NCBI RefSeq assembly: GCF_900107745.1 | Contig: NZ_FNRO01000003.1 | Coordinates: forward strand, 620,001 to 684,000 | Length of the DNA: 64,000 bases | Direction of reading: 5' to 3' | Origin: Variovorax sp. YR216 | GTDB lineage: Bacteria; Pseudomonadota; Gammaproteobacteria; Burkholderiales; Burkholderiaceae_C | Shown: positions 1-7,875 of the stretch, piece by piece | How positions within the stretch are numbered: the first letter of the stretch is position 1 | How the letters are laid out: each line of letters begins with the position of its first letter | Position numbers and translations under genes: made by a program | The notes under the pieces: model-generated | What the model was told of the DNA's origin: nothing | Database searches by the model: none | What the model saw: the letters and a program-made list of their open reading frames with translations, nothing else

Positions 1-1596
1 CATGAGCCGGTGGTTGCCGAGAACCAGCGCCTCTGCGCCCACCGTGCCGGCGACCCCGCGGCCGGGCAGCGCGGTGAAACCGTCGACTTCGACAGCTCCG
101 ACTTCCAGCCCCTCGGCGATGGCCTTCGAGACCGGATGATCCGACCTCGCTGCCAACGACTTGGCGAGCTGCGATACGGCGGCTTCGTCTGCCTGCATGC
201 TGCCCCACGCGCTGAAGGCCACGAGCTTCGGCGCGCCTTCGGTGATGGTGCCGGTCTTGTCCAGCGCGACTGCCTTGAGCAGCCGCGCATCTTCGAGGTA
301 CGTGCCGCCCTTGATCAGGATGCCCCGTCGCGCGGCTGCCGCGAGGCCGCTCACGATCGTCACCGGCGTCGAGATCACCAGTGCGCAGGGGCAGGCGATC
401 ACCAGCAGCACCAGCGCCTTGTAGATCGACGCCAGCCAGGCCCAGCCGAGGAACAGCGGCGGCAGCACCGCCACCGCCACGGCCAGCGCGAAGACCACCG
501 GCGTGTAGACGGCCGCGAAGCGGTCCACGAAGCGCTGCGTCGGCGCGCGCGAGCCCTGCGCCTCCTCGACGGCGTGGATGATGCGTGCGAGCGTGGTGTT
601 GCTGGCGGCGGCCGTCACGCGGAACTCGATCTCGCCATGCTCGTTGATGGTGCCTGCGAAGACGGGATCGCCGGGCTCCTTGTCGACCGGGATGCTCTCG
701 CCAGTGACGGGCGACTGGTTGATGCTGCTGTTGCCTCGCACGACGATGCCGTCGAGCGCCAGCCGCTCGCCGGGCTTCACGCGCGCGACGGCGCCGATCG
801 CGATGGCCTGGGCCGGCATGCGCAGCCATGTGCCATCCGGCTGTTGCACCTCGGCATCGCTCGGCGCGAGATCGACCAGCGCCTTGATCGCATTGCGCGC
901 CCGGTCCACCGAGCGCGCTTCGATCAGCTCGGCGATCGCGTACAGCGCCATCACCATCGCCGCTTCGGGCCATTGGCCGATGACGAATGCGCCAGTCACC
1001 GCCACCGACATCAGCGCGTTGATGTTGAGCCGGCCCTGCCGCAGCGCGCTCAGGCCCTTGGCATAGGTTTCGAGGCCGGCGAGTCCGATCGCGATGGCGG
1101 CGATCGCCATGCCGAAGCCTTTCCAGGCGATGGTGTCGGGCGCGAAATAGGCGATGCCTTCGGACGTCAATGCCAGCGCGAGTGCGGCGGCGAAGCGCAG
1201 GTAGCCGCTGGGCTGGTCCTGCTGATGCTCATCGACGTGCTCGCCGTCGCCGTGCGTCGACGACAGGGCCAGCGGCGAGGGCGCGTAGCCGGCCTTGCGG
1301 ATCGCATCGAGCGCCAGCGCCACGGCGCCCGGAGTGCCATCGATCCTCAGCGTGCGCTGGCCGAGTTGGAAGTGCAGCCCGCGGATGCCGGCGATCGGCT
1401 CGACTGCCCTGCGGATGTCGGATTCCTCCGCGCTGCAGTCCATGGTGGGAATGCGAAAGGTGTTGTCCGCGACGGGCCCGATCGGTGCGGCGGCTTCGTG
1501 GGCGTGATCGGCGGCGCAGCAGTGGTCATGTGCGCCGTGTGCGCCGCGTGCGACGTGCACGCCGCCGACCGGTGTTTCTAGGGAGCTTCTTGCCAT
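1..1596 (-). CDS. zntA: Heavy-metal translocating P-type ATPase (Cd/Zn/Pb type), 3' end outside window
   Basis: This is an inner-membrane efflux ATPase for divalent soft metals (Zn, Cd, Pb). About 532 N-terminal residues are visible and the gene continues past the left edge. Reading on the minus strand from the ATG at 1594-1596, there is a His/Cys-rich leader (residues 14-33) and a heavy-metal-associated domain. Its metal motif reads MDCSAEE (52-58), so it keeps one Cys and has Glu where the second Cys of CxxC usually sits. The transmembrane CPC motif is at about 402-404 and the phosphorylated DKTG aspartate at about 446. An SDHP motif typical of P1B ATPases is near 487. The hinge GDGxND and the last two membrane segments are not in the window. 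Exact metal preference cannot be told from sequence alone. No MerR-type regulator is seen next to it in this window. Confidence 0.9.
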   Translation of the reverse strand, partial: MARSSLETPVGGVHVARGAHGAHDHCCAADHAHEAAAPIGPVADNTFRIPTMDCSAEESDIRRAVEPIAGIRGLHFQLGQRTLRIDGTPGAVALALDAIRKAGYAPSPLALSSTHGDGEHVDEHQQDQPSGYLRFAAALALALTSEGIAYFAPDTIAWKGFGMAIAAIAIGLAGLETYAKGLSALRQGRLNINALMSVAVTGAFVIGQWPEAAMVMALYAIAELIEARSVDRARNAIKALVDLAPSDAEVQQPDGTWLRMPAQAIAIGAVARVKPGERLALDGIVVRGNSSINQSPVTGESIPVDKEPGDPVFAGTINEHGEIEFRVTAAASNTTLARIIHAVEEAQGSRAPTQRFVDRFAAVYTPVVFALAVAVAVLPPLFLGWAWLASIYKALVLLVIACPCALVISTPVTIVSGLAAAARRGILIKGGTYLEDARLLKAVALDKTGTITEGAPKLVAFSAWGSMQADEAAVSQLAKSLAARSDHPVSKAIAEGLEVGAVEVDGFTALPGRGVAGTVGAEALVLGNHRLM

Positions 1597-1671
1597 GCAC
1601 CCATTGGAAACCCTGAAGTGACTACAAGGTCAAGCGATGGTGCGCGCTCTCCTGAATGGTGCGGTGCGGCG

Positions 1672-1926
1672 TCAGAAATCGGCGCTGTGCAGGCAGATCG
1701 CCTCGTTCGGATTGGCGCGGTAGCGTTCCATCGCGAGCGCATCGATCGAGTCCGAGTTCTGCGCGTAGGCCTGCACGAGGTCTTCCGGGCCTTCCGGTGC
1801 GTGGAAGCGTTTGTGGAGCGCCTCCTCGTCGATCCGCGCAATGATGCGGGCACCGTCGTAGCCATCCGGGTAGATGGCGAACTGAACGCTGGCGGCCGCG
1901 GGGAGGAAGATTGCTTCGGAAGCCAT
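1672..1926 (-). CDS. DUF1488-family small protein
   Basis: A protein of 84 residues resembling the DUF1488 family, whose function is unknown. The pattern is a short N-terminal strand, then FAIYPDGYDGARIIARIDEEALHK-like sequence near residues 14-36, which is the conserved part of that family. An in-frame extension to an upstream start near 2028 exists. It would run through an inverted repeat and lacks family similarity, so the ATG at 1924-1926 is preferred. It lies downstream of ureG on the same strand with a gap of about 130 bp. That gap holds two small inverted repeats, so it is probably a separate transcript rather than part of the urease operon. Confidence 0.7.
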   Translation of the reverse strand: MASEAIFLPAAASVQFAIYPDGYDGARIIARIDEEALHKRFHAPEGPEDLVQAYAQNSDSIDALAMERYRANPNEAICLHSADF

Positions 1927-1984
1927 GATGGATCTCAACTGCTGACTCGTTTCAAAGAGTGTCTGGCGTAACTGCAACGCCGAA

Positions 1985-2004
1985 CATAGGTCCTTTGTCC
2001 TATG
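1985..2004. promoter_or_regulatory. Inverted repeat upstream of the DUF1488 gene
   Basis: CATAGG and CCTATG form 6-bp arms around an 8-bp spacer, 58 bp upstream of the small DUF1488 gene. The position suits an operator, but no regulator is known, so this is only a candidate. Confidence 0.3.
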
Positions 2005-2020
2005 ACCCCTCAGCAAGTTG

Positions 2021-2039
2021 CGGACCATTTCACGGTCCG
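2021..2039 (-). terminator. Hairpin just downstream of ureG (weak terminator candidate)
   Basis: CGGACC/GGTCCG arms with a 7-nt loop lie 15 bp after the ureG stop. No U-tract follows on the minus strand, so it may be a weak or Rho-assisted end of the urease operon. Confidence 0.35.
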
Positions 2040-2054
2040 TCCGGCAAACATGTT

Positions 2055-2705
2055 TCAGTGCGCGGTGAGCATCCCGCGGTCCTCGATGAAGGCGACGACA
2101 TCGGCAAGCCCCGACAGCGTCTTGAGGTTGGTCATGACGAAGGGGCGCTGCTTGCGCATGCGCTTCGTGTCGGCTTCCATCACGCCGAGGTCCGCACCGA
2201 CGTGGGGCGCGAGGTCGGTCTTGTTGATCACGAAGAGATCGCTCTTGGTGATGCCGGGTCCGCCCTTGCGCGGGATCTTCTCGCCGGCGGCGACGTCGAT
2301 GACGTAGATCGTGAGGTCCGACAGTTCGGGGCTGAAGGTCGCGGCGAGGTTGTCGCCGCCGGATTCGACGAACACCACGTCGGCGTCGGGAAACTGCGCC
2401 AGCATCCGGTCGATGGCCTCGAGATTGATCGATGCGTCCTCGCGGATCGCGGTGTGCGGGCAGCCGCCGGTCTCCACGCCCATGATGCGTTCGGCCGGCA
2501 AGGCCCCGGCGACGGTCAGCAAGCGTTGGTCTTCCTTGGTGTAGATGTCGTTGGTGATGGCGACGAGGTCGTACTTGTCGCGCATCGCCTTGCAGAGCAT
2601 CTCGAGCAGCGTCGTCTTGCCCGATCCGACCGGGCCCCCGATGCCGACACGCAGCGGCGGCAGCTTCTTGGTGCGATGGGGAATGTGGTGAAGGGCGGAG
2701 GACAT
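2055..2705 (-). CDS. ureG: Urease accessory GTPase UreG
   Basis: A SIMIBI-class GTPase of 216 residues that powers nickel delivery to apo-urease in complex with UreF and UreD and receives nickel from UreE. The P-loop GPVGSGKT is at residues 24-31. [12 protein letters not shown] segment carries the nickel-binding Cys-Pro-His motif. VFVESGGDN and the NKTD guanine-specificity motif follow in the usual order. Length is normal for the family. It is the last gene of the urease operon, 62 bp after ureF. Confidence 0.97.
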   Translation of the reverse strand: MSSALHHIPHRTKKLPPLRVGIGGPVGSGKTTLLEMLCKAMRDKYDLVAITNDIYTKEDQRLLTVAGALPAERIMGVETGGCPHTAIREDASINLEAIDRMLAQFPDADVVFVESGGDNLAATFSPELSDLTIYVIDVAAGEKIPRKGGPGITKSDLFVINKTDLAPHVGADLGVMEADTKRMRKQRPFVMTNLKTLSGLADVVAFIEDRGMLTAH

Positions 2706-2767
2706 ATCAGTTTCTCAGCAAATTGACGTATGGCGTGAGGCGCCCGAGTCCGGGGGTGAGCTCCATG

Positions 2768-3457
2768 CTAGCTTCTGAAGAGTCGCGAGTATTGGGATTC
2801 GTGCCGGGACGAGAGCACCGCCAACATGGGCGAAAAGGCCTGCCGGTCGTCATCCGACAGTGTGAGCGCATGCCCGACGGCCGTGGGGATTTCCGATGCG
2901 AGCCGCGCGAGCATGCGCTGCCCGGCGCTCTGGCCGAGCGGCACCGCCTTGACCGCTGCGGCGGTCATGTTCTCGGCCCAGCCGAAGGCGAAGGCGAGGC
3001 AGGCGTCGTGCGCGCTGGCGTCGGTGCGGCTTGCGGCAAATGCGAAGGCGACGGGGTAGCTGGCGGGCAGCTTTTCGAAGACCTGCGCGGCATCGTCGTG
3101 GTGCAGCTTGAGCCATTCGACGAAGGAGCGGCCCATCTGCTCGGTCTGCAGCAGGAACTCGGACGACTCGCGCGTGTGGAAGACCCAGTCGTTGAGCGCG
3201 CCGATGCGCGACAAATCGCCGCGGCGCCACGCCGGAATCGCCTGCGCCACGATCGCGAGATCCGCTCGCGCAAGGCTCAGGTGGAGCTGGTCGGCCAGCC
3301 AGTCGGCCGCCTTTTTTTCGCTGTCGATACCGGCCCATTCGATGCCCGCCTCAAGCCCCTCGGAATAGGAGAACCCGCCGACGGGAAGCGCCGGCGACGC
3401 CAGCCAGATCAGCTGCAGGAGGCTTGCGGCGGGGAGGGCGGCCGGAGCGTCGTCCAT
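2768..3457 (-). CDS. ureF: Urease accessory protein UreF
   Basis: A cytoplasmic all-helical protein of 229 residues that acts as the GTPase-regulating scaffold of the UreD-UreF-UreG activation complex. The N-terminal [25 protein letters not shown] region (about 17-38) is the family hallmark, and the C-terminal helices include a [12 protein letters not shown] segment. Its ATG overlaps the ureE stop codon in an ATGA arrangement at 3455-3459, so the two are translationally coupled. UreF normally needs UreD as a partner, but no ureD lies in this cluster. Confidence 0.96.
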   Translation of the reverse strand: MDDAPAALPAASLLQLIWLASPALPVGGFSYSEGLEAGIEWAGIDSEKKAADWLADQLHLSLARADLAIVAQAIPAWRRGDLSRIGALNDWVFHTRESSEFLLQTEQMGRSFVEWLKLHHDDAAQVFEKLPASYPVAFAFAASRTDASAHDACLAFAFGWAENMTAAAVKAVPLGQSAGQRMLARLASEIPTAVGHALTLSDDDRQAFSPMLAVLSSRHESQYSRLFRS

Positions 3458-4053
3458 CAGTGCGAATGGCCGTGATCGTGGCCATGGTGGTCGTGGTCGT
3501 GGTCGTGGTCGTGATGCCCATGCGTGCCTGAATAGGCATCCGGATGCAGCACCGGCCCCACGGGCGCGGTTCCGTGCGAATGGCCGTGGCCCGCACCGTG
3601 CGCACCGTACGCGCCGCCTTCGGGCTCGAAGGCCTCTTCGCCTTCGCGCACGATGAGATGCATCGAACGCAGCATTCCCGCCAGCACGTGATCCGGCTCG
3701 ATCTTCAGGTGATCGGGCTTCAGCTCGATCGGCACATGCCGGTTGCCGAGGTGATAGGCGGCGCGCGTCAGGTCGAACGGGGTGCCGTGTTCTGTGCAGT
3801 GCGTGATGACCAGGACAGGCTGCGGCGCCGCGATCACGCGGATGAGCGAGCCGTCTTCCGCGACCAGCACGTCGCCGCCGCGCACCGCAGTGCCGCGCGG
3901 CAGGAAGACGCCGATCTGGCGGCCTTGCGAATCGGTGATGTCGAAGCGGCTTTTCTGGCGCACGTCCCAGTCGAGTTCGACGGTGGCGGCGCGCTTGAGC
4001 AGGACCGGCGCGAGGCCGCCGCCCTGGGGCATGAGTTTGTTGGCTGTGAGCAT
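3457..4053 (-). CDS. ureE: Urease nickel metallochaperone UreE with long His-rich tail
   Basis: A nickel chaperone of 198 residues. The N-terminal peptide-binding domain is followed by the metal-binding domain, and from about residue 153 there is a strongly His-rich tail with [27 protein letters not shown] runs. Such tails bind several extra Ni(II) ions and can store nickel. The DNA coding for the tail (about 3465-3520) is made of near-perfect hexamer repeats of the GTGGTC type on the plus strand, so the tail length could vary by slippage. It is coupled to ureF by overlap. Its start faces the start of the antisense antitoxin gene across a 72-bp gap. Confidence 0.96.
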   Translation of the reverse strand: MLTANKLMPQGGGLAPVLLKRAATVELDWDVRQKSRFDITDSQGRQIGVFLPRGTAVRGGDVLVAEDGSLIRVIAAPQPVLVITHCTEHGTPFDLTRAAYHLGNRHVPIELKPDHLKIEPDHVLAGMLRSMHLIVREGEEAFEPEGGAYGAHGAGHGHSHGTAPVGPVLHPDAYSGTHGHHDHDHDHDHHGHDHGHSH

Positions 4054-4082
4054 CGATGCTTGCGGCGTTGGATGACGGAAGG

Positions 4083-4104
4083 ATAATATAACGCTTGTTA
4101 TAAC
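4083..4104. promoter_or_regulatory. AT-rich promoter/operator of the toxin-antitoxin pair
   Basis: The interval holds TATAAC, GCTT and GTTATA as an inverted repeat (4087-4102), and GATAATATA resembles a -10 box. It is clearly AT-rich compared with its surroundings and lies 22 bp before the antitoxin ATG. AbrB-fold antitoxins usually repress their own promoter at such palindromes, so autoregulation is likely by inference. The same element lies upstream of ureE, whose start is at 4053, and could in principle influence it. Confidence 0.5.
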
Positions 4105-4125
4105 TTCGAGCCTACGGAGCCATCA

Positions 4126-4353
4126 ATGTCCGCTCTCAAACTCACCCAGATCGGCAACTCGGTCGGAGTGATCCTGCCCAAGGAAGTCCTGGCGCGAATG
4201 AACCTCGGCAAGGGAGACACGGTCTACCTGACCGAAGCCAGCAACGGCGGAGTGACCCTCTCGCCGTATGACGATGAGTTCGAGCGGCAGATGGAGGCGG
4301 CGCGGCGCATCATGAAGAAGCGACGCAACGTGCTGCGCGAGCTCGCGAAGTGA
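4126..4353 (+). CDS. AbrB/MazE-type antitoxin
   Basis: An antitoxin of 75 residues with a SpoVT-AbrB swapped-hairpin DNA-binding fold. The first about 45 residues (LKLTQIGNSVGVILPKEVL and KGDTVYLTE) are the classic domain. The charged C-terminal helix (about 50-75, ending in KKRRNVLRELAK) is the likely toxin-neutralising part. The stop codon overlaps the GTG start of the following toxin gene (GTGA at 4350-4353), which ties the two together. The pair is encoded opposite to the urease genes. Confidence 0.9.
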   Translation: MSALKLTQIGNSVGVILPKEVLARMNLGKGDTVYLTEASNGGVTLSPYDDEFERQMEAARRIMKKRRNVLRELAK

Positions 4354-4754
4354 CGGCAGCCAACGAATCCTGGACCTGGCTCAGCGTGCGCACGATCCAG
4401 GCGGCGCACGACGAGCAGTTGGCCGAGCATGGAGGCCCTGGCGGCTTGCGCGACGAAGGCCTCCTGGCTTCCGCCTTGGCGCGTCCCCAGCACCGGGCGC
4501 TGTATGACTCGCCCGACGCTGCGGCGCTCGCGGCGAGCTATGCGTTTGGCATTGCGCGCAACCATCCGTTCGTCGATGGCAACAAGCGCACGGCCTTCGT
4601 TGCGCTGGAGCTTTTTCTTGACCTCAACGGATACGAACTCGACGCGTCCGATGAAGACTGCGTCTTCGCGATGCTCGGCCTCGCTGCCGGGCAGATGGAT
4701 GAGGACGCCCTTGCGGCGTGGGTCCGGACCCGCCTTGGGACGCGCAGCGCCTGA
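4350..4754 (+). CDS. doc: Doc-type Fic-family toxin (death-on-curing)
   Basis: A toxin of 134 residues of the Fic/Doc superfamily. The catalytic loop reads HPFVDGNKRTA at about residues 71-81 and contains the invariant His and the phosphate-binding GNKR. Phage P1 Doc phosphorylates elongation factor EF-Tu, and this protein is expected to act similarly, though Fic relatives can also AMPylate. Length and the absence of an N-terminal inhibitory helix fit Doc. It starts with GTG inside the antitoxin stop. Its stop is only 3 bp from the ureC stop, so it converges tightly on ureC. Confidence 0.92.
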   Translation: MTAANESWTWLSVRTIQAAHDEQLAEHGGPGGLRDEGLLASALARPQHRALYDSPDAAALAASYAFGIARNHPFVDGNKRTAFVALELFLDLNGYELDASDEDCVFAMLGLAAGQMDEDALAAWVRTRLGTRSA

Positions 4755-4757
4755 CAT

Positions 4758-6476
4758 TCAGAACAGAAAGTACCGCTGCGTCATCGGCAGCGCCACCGCC
4801 GGATCGCAAGTCAGCAGCTGCCCGTCCGCGCGCACCGCGTAGGTCTGCGGATCGATCTCCATCTTCGGCGTGTACGCGTTGTGAATCATGTGCTGCTTGC
4901 GCACGCCGCGGATGTTCTTGACCGCGCTCAGGTGCTTCGCAAGTCCATAGCGCTGGCCGATCCCCCCTGCAAGACCGGCTTGCGAGACGAAAGTGAACGA
5001 GCTCTTCGCGACCGATCCGCCGAACGAGCCGAACATCGGCCGGTAGTGCACTGGCTGCGGCGTCGGGATCGATGCGTTCGGATCGCCCATGGCCGCCATG
5101 GCGATCGTGCCGCCCTTGAGGATCGCAAACGGCTTCACACCGAAGAAGGCCGGCTTCCACACCACGAGGTCGGCCCACTTGCCGACTTCGATGCTGCCCA
5201 CTTCGTGCGAGATGCCGTGCGAGATCGCCGGGTTGATCGTGTACTTGGCCACGTAGCGCTTCGCGCGGAAGTTGTCGTGGCGCTCGGCGTCCTCCGGCAG
5301 CTTGCCGCGCTGCGCCTTCATCTTGTGGGCGGTCTGCCAGCAGCGGATGATGACTTCGCCGACGCGGCCCATGGCCTGGCTGTCGGAGCTGAACATGCTG
5401 ATCGCGCCCATGTCGTGAAGGATGTCCTCGGCCGCGATGGTTTCCTTGCGGATGCGGCTTTCGGCGAAGGCGAGGTCCTCGGCGATGCCCGCGTCGAGGT
5501 GGTGGCACACCATGAGCATGTCGACGTGCTCGTCGAGCGTGTTCACGGTGTAGGGCATCGTCGGGTTGGTGGATGAGGGCAGGAAGTTCGCCTCGCCCAC
5601 CACGCGCAGGATGTCCGGCGCATGTCCGCCGCCCGCGCCCTCGGTGTGGAAGGCGCAGATCGCGCGGCCCTTCACCGCCGCGATGGTGTTTTCCACGAAG
5701 CCTGATTCATTGAGCGTGTCGCTGTGGATCGCGACCTGCGTGTCGGTGGCGTCGGCCACGTCCAGGCAGTTGCTGATCGCGGCCGGCGTAGTGCCCCAGT
5801 CCTCGTGCAGCTTGAGGCCGATCACGCCCGCATCGATCTGCTCGTGCAGCGAAGCCGGCAGGCTCGCGTTGCCCTTGCCGAGAAAGCCCAGGTTCATCGG
5901 GAAGGCATCGGCTGCCTGCAGCATGCGCTCGATATGCCACGGCCCCGGCGTCGCGGTGGTCGCGAAAGTGCCGGTCGCAGGGCCGGTGCCGCCGCCGAGC
6001 ATGGTGGTCACGCCCGAGGCCAGCGCTTCCTCGATCTGCTGCGGGCAGATGAAGTGGATGTGGCTGTCGATGCCGCCTGCGGTGACGATGTTGCCTTCGC
6101 AACTGATGACTTCGGTGCCCGCGCCGATCACGATGTCCACGCCGGGCTGCACGTCCGGATTGCCGGCCTTGCCGATCGCGACGATGCGGCCGTCCTTCAA
6201 GCCGATGTCGGCCTTCACGATGCCCCAGTGATCGAGGATCAGTGCATTCGTCATCACCGTGTCGACCGTGCCCTCGGCGCGCGTGCGCTGGCCCTGCGCC
6301 ATGCCGTCGCGAATGGTCTTGCCGCCGCCGAACTTCACCTCTTCGCCGTAGCCGCCGGCATGCAGGGTGTAGTCCTCCTCGACTTCGATCACGAGGTCGG
6401 TGTCGGCGAGGCGCACGCGGTCGCCGACGGTGGGTCCGAAGATTTCCGCGTAGGCGCGGCGTCCTATGGTTGCCAT
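4758..6476 (-). CDS. ureC: Urease alpha (catalytic) subunit UreC
   Basis: The catalytic subunit, 572 residues, hydrolyses urea to ammonia and carbamate. Nickel ligands and active-site parts are visible in order: GGIDSHIHF (about 131-139), the carbamylated lysine in [20 protein letters not shown], the flap MVCHHLD and [12 protein letters not shown] with its Asp ligand. Length matches the family. Its ATG overlaps the ureB stop (ATGA at 6474-6478). Downstream, the operon is interrupted by about 700 bp holding the antisense toxin-antitoxin module before ureE resumes. Confidence 0.98.
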   Translation of the reverse strand: MATIGRRAYAEIFGPTVGDRVRLADTDLVIEVEEDYTLHAGGYGEEVKFGGGKTIRDGMAQGQRTRAEGTVDTVMTNALILDHWGIVKADIGLKDGRIVAIGKAGNPDVQPGVDIVIGAGTEVISCEGNIVTAGGIDSHIHFICPQQIEEALASGVTTMLGGGTGPATGTFATTATPGPWHIERMLQAADAFPMNLGFLGKGNASLPASLHEQIDAGVIGLKLHEDWGTTPAAISNCLDVADATDTQVAIHSDTLNESGFVENTIAAVKGRAICAFHTEGAGGGHAPDILRVVGEANFLPSSTNPTMPYTVNTLDEHVDMLMVCHHLDAGIAEDLAFAESRIRKETIAAEDILHDMGAISMFSSDSQAMGRVGEVIIRCWQTAHKMKAQRGKLPEDAERHDNFRAKRYVAKYTINPAISHGISHEVGSIEVGKWADLVVWKPAFFGVKPFAILKGGTIAMAAMGDPNASIPTPQPVHYRPMFGSFGGSVAKSSFTFVSQAGLAGGIGQRYGLAKHLSAVKNIRGVRKQHMIHNAYTPKMEIDPQTYAVRADGQLLTCDPAVALPMTQRYFLF

Positions 6477-6781
6477 CAGAGCTTTCCTTGCACCAGGCCG
6501 CGGAATCCGTAGACCACGCGGTCGCCGGCGAAATCGACCAGTTCGACCGTGCGCTGCTGGCCCGGCTCGAAACGCACCGCGGTGCCGGATGCGATGTTCA
6601 GCCGCATGCCGCGCGCGGCCTCGCGGTCGAAGCCCAGTGCGCCGTTGGTTTCCGCGAAGTGGTAGTGCGAGCCGACCTGGATCGGTCGGTCCGCGGTGTT
6701 CTGCACGACCAGCGTGATCGTGCGGCGGCCGGGGTTCAGGACGTGGTCGCCCTCGTCGGTGATGAGTTCGCCGGGAATCAT
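6476..6781 (-). CDS. ureB: Urease beta subunit UreB
   Basis: A structural subunit of 101 residues that begins MIPGELI, the usual UreB start, and contains [18 protein letters not shown] and [11 protein letters not shown], both diagnostic. An upstream in-frame extension would run into ureJ in another frame, so the ATG at 6779-6781 is chosen. It assembles with UreA and UreC as (alpha-beta-gamma)3. It overlaps ureC by one base and follows ureJ with 10 bp between. Confidence 0.97.
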   Translation of the reverse strand: MIPGELITDEGDHVLNPGRRTITLVVQNTADRPIQVGSHYHFAETNGALGFDREAARGMRLNIASGTAVRFEPGQQRTVELVDFAGDRVVYGFRGLVQGKL

Positions 6782-6791
6782 CGGCTGCGCC

Positions 6792-7391
6792 TCAGGCCAG
6801 GCCGCCGAGCAGCGCGGCACCGAAGAGGGCCACGACCGCGCCCGCCACGCGCGGCGCCCAGCGATGGCCATGGCGCAGCGACCAGCCGATGGCGATGCCG
6901 GCGACATGCAGCAGCACGGTTGCGGCCAGCATGCCGGCCAGGGTGAGGGCCGCGCCCGACTCGCCGGCCAGTTCCTGCCCATGCGCCACGCCGTGGAAAA
7001 CCGCGAACACGCCCACCAGCGATGCAGCCGCGAGGGCTGGCAGGCGGCGCTGCGTGGCCACCAGCAGGCCGAGCACGAGCAGCGAGGCGGCGATCATCGG
7101 CTCCACGGCCGGCAGCTGGATGCCCGCCAGTCCGGCCACGGCGCCGGCCAGCAGCATGACGGCAAAGCCCAGCGGTGCCCACAAGAGGTCGGGCCACGCG
7201 CGGCGCGCGGTGAGTGCGCTCCAGATGCCGACGGCCACCATCGCCGCGAGGTGATCCGCGCCGGTCAGCGGATGAAGAAAGCCGGTGGCGAAGCCGTGAT
7301 GAACTCCCCCGTCGACTCCCGTGTGCGCGCTGGCGGCCAGCGGCAGGGCAGACAAGAGGGCGATGACAGATGCAGAGCGAATAGGGCGCAT
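6792..7391 (-). CDS. ureJ: HupE/UreJ family membrane protein
   Basis: An inner-membrane protein of 199 residues thought to move nickel or help urease assembly. An N-terminal signal peptide ([22 protein letters not shown], cleaved near residue 22) is followed by HTGVDGG and the conserved [16 protein letters not shown] metal-site motif near residues 37-52. There are about five hydrophobic segments, and a second conserved HGVAHG sits near 138. Placement between ureA and ureB is common in Burkholderiales. A roughly 90-bp interspersed repeat separates it from ureA. Confidence 0.92.
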   Translation of the reverse strand: MRPIRSASVIALLSALPLAASAHTGVDGGVHHGFATGFLHPLTGADHLAAMVAVGIWSALTARRAWPDLLWAPLGFAVMLLAGAVAGLAGIQLPAVEPMIAASLLVLGLLVATQRRLPALAAASLVGVFAVFHGVAHGQELAGESGAALTLAGMLAATVLLHVAGIAIGWSLRHGHRWAPRVAGAVVALFGAALLGGLA

Positions 7392-7442
7392 GGAAAGTCC
7401 TTGCAAATGACGGAGACAACCGTGGATCGTGAGGCCAGAAAT

Positions 7443-7528
7443 ACCGCGGAACCGGCTTCGCCGGGCCGCAGGTGTTGCCCCCTGCAAGGGGGTGGAGAGC
7501 GACACGAAGTGCGCGAGCCTGGGGGTGT
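7443..7528. repeat. Interspersed palindromic repeat, copy 1 (inside the urease operon)
   Basis: A GC-rich element with ACCGGCTTCGCCGGGCC, then CCCCCTGCAAGGGGG, then CGACACGAAGTGCGCGAGCC and a final CTGGGGG. The same ordered set of small palindromes occurs at about 38.23, 40.31, 45.78 and 62.91 kb. Here it fills most of the ureA-ureJ gap. It may form nested hairpins in the transcript and modulate downstream expression or stability; that role is inference. Confidence 0.85.
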
Positions 7529-7831
7529 TCATAGGATCGGCTGGTGCACGGTGACCAGCTTGGTCCCGTCGGGGAAAGTGGCTTCGACCTGGATGTCCGG
7601 GATCATTTCCGGCACGCCGTCCATGACGTCGGCGCGGGTCAGCACCGCGCGGCCTTCGCTCATGAGCGCGGCCACGCTCTTGCCGTCGCGCGCGCCCTCC
7701 ATGACCGCGGCGGAGATCATCGCGACCGCTTCGGGGTAGTTGAGCTTGAGGCCGCGCGCGCGGCGCCGTTCGGCCAGCAGCGCGGCGGTGAAGATGAGGA
7801 GCTTGTCTTTTTCTCTCGGTGTCAGTTCCAT
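7529..7831 (-). CDS. ureA: Urease gamma subunit UreA
   Basis: A structural subunit of 100 residues that starts [20 protein letters not shown], as nearly all UreA do, and ends in [21 protein letters not shown]. Length is exactly that of the family. It is the first gene of the cluster on the minus strand. Normally ureD precedes ureA, but here the next gene upstream is the divergent permease-kinase gene. Confidence 0.98.
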   Translation of the reverse strand: MELTPREKDKLLIFTAALLAERRRARGLKLNYPEAVAMISAAVMEGARDGKSVAALMSEGRAVLTRADVMDGVPEMIPDIQVEATFPDGTKLVTVHQPIL

Positions 7832-7875
7832 GGGTGGACCTTGGCGCTTTTTCGGCGCGGCCATTATGGGCAGGC

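Noticed and set aside
1578..1865. A 95-codon minus-strand frame overlapping the DUF1488 gene
   Set aside because: It overlaps the DUF1488 gene and the start of the P-type ATPase gene in another frame and shows only Arg/Thr-rich antisense-like composition.
2055..2767. Extra gene between ureG and ureF
   Set aside because: The gap is only 62 bp and any open frame there is antisense to ureG or ureF.
3465..3520. Tandem repeat considered as a CRISPR-like array
   Set aside because: The hexamer runs encode the UreE histidine tail; there are no spacers and no direct repeats of 20-40 bp.
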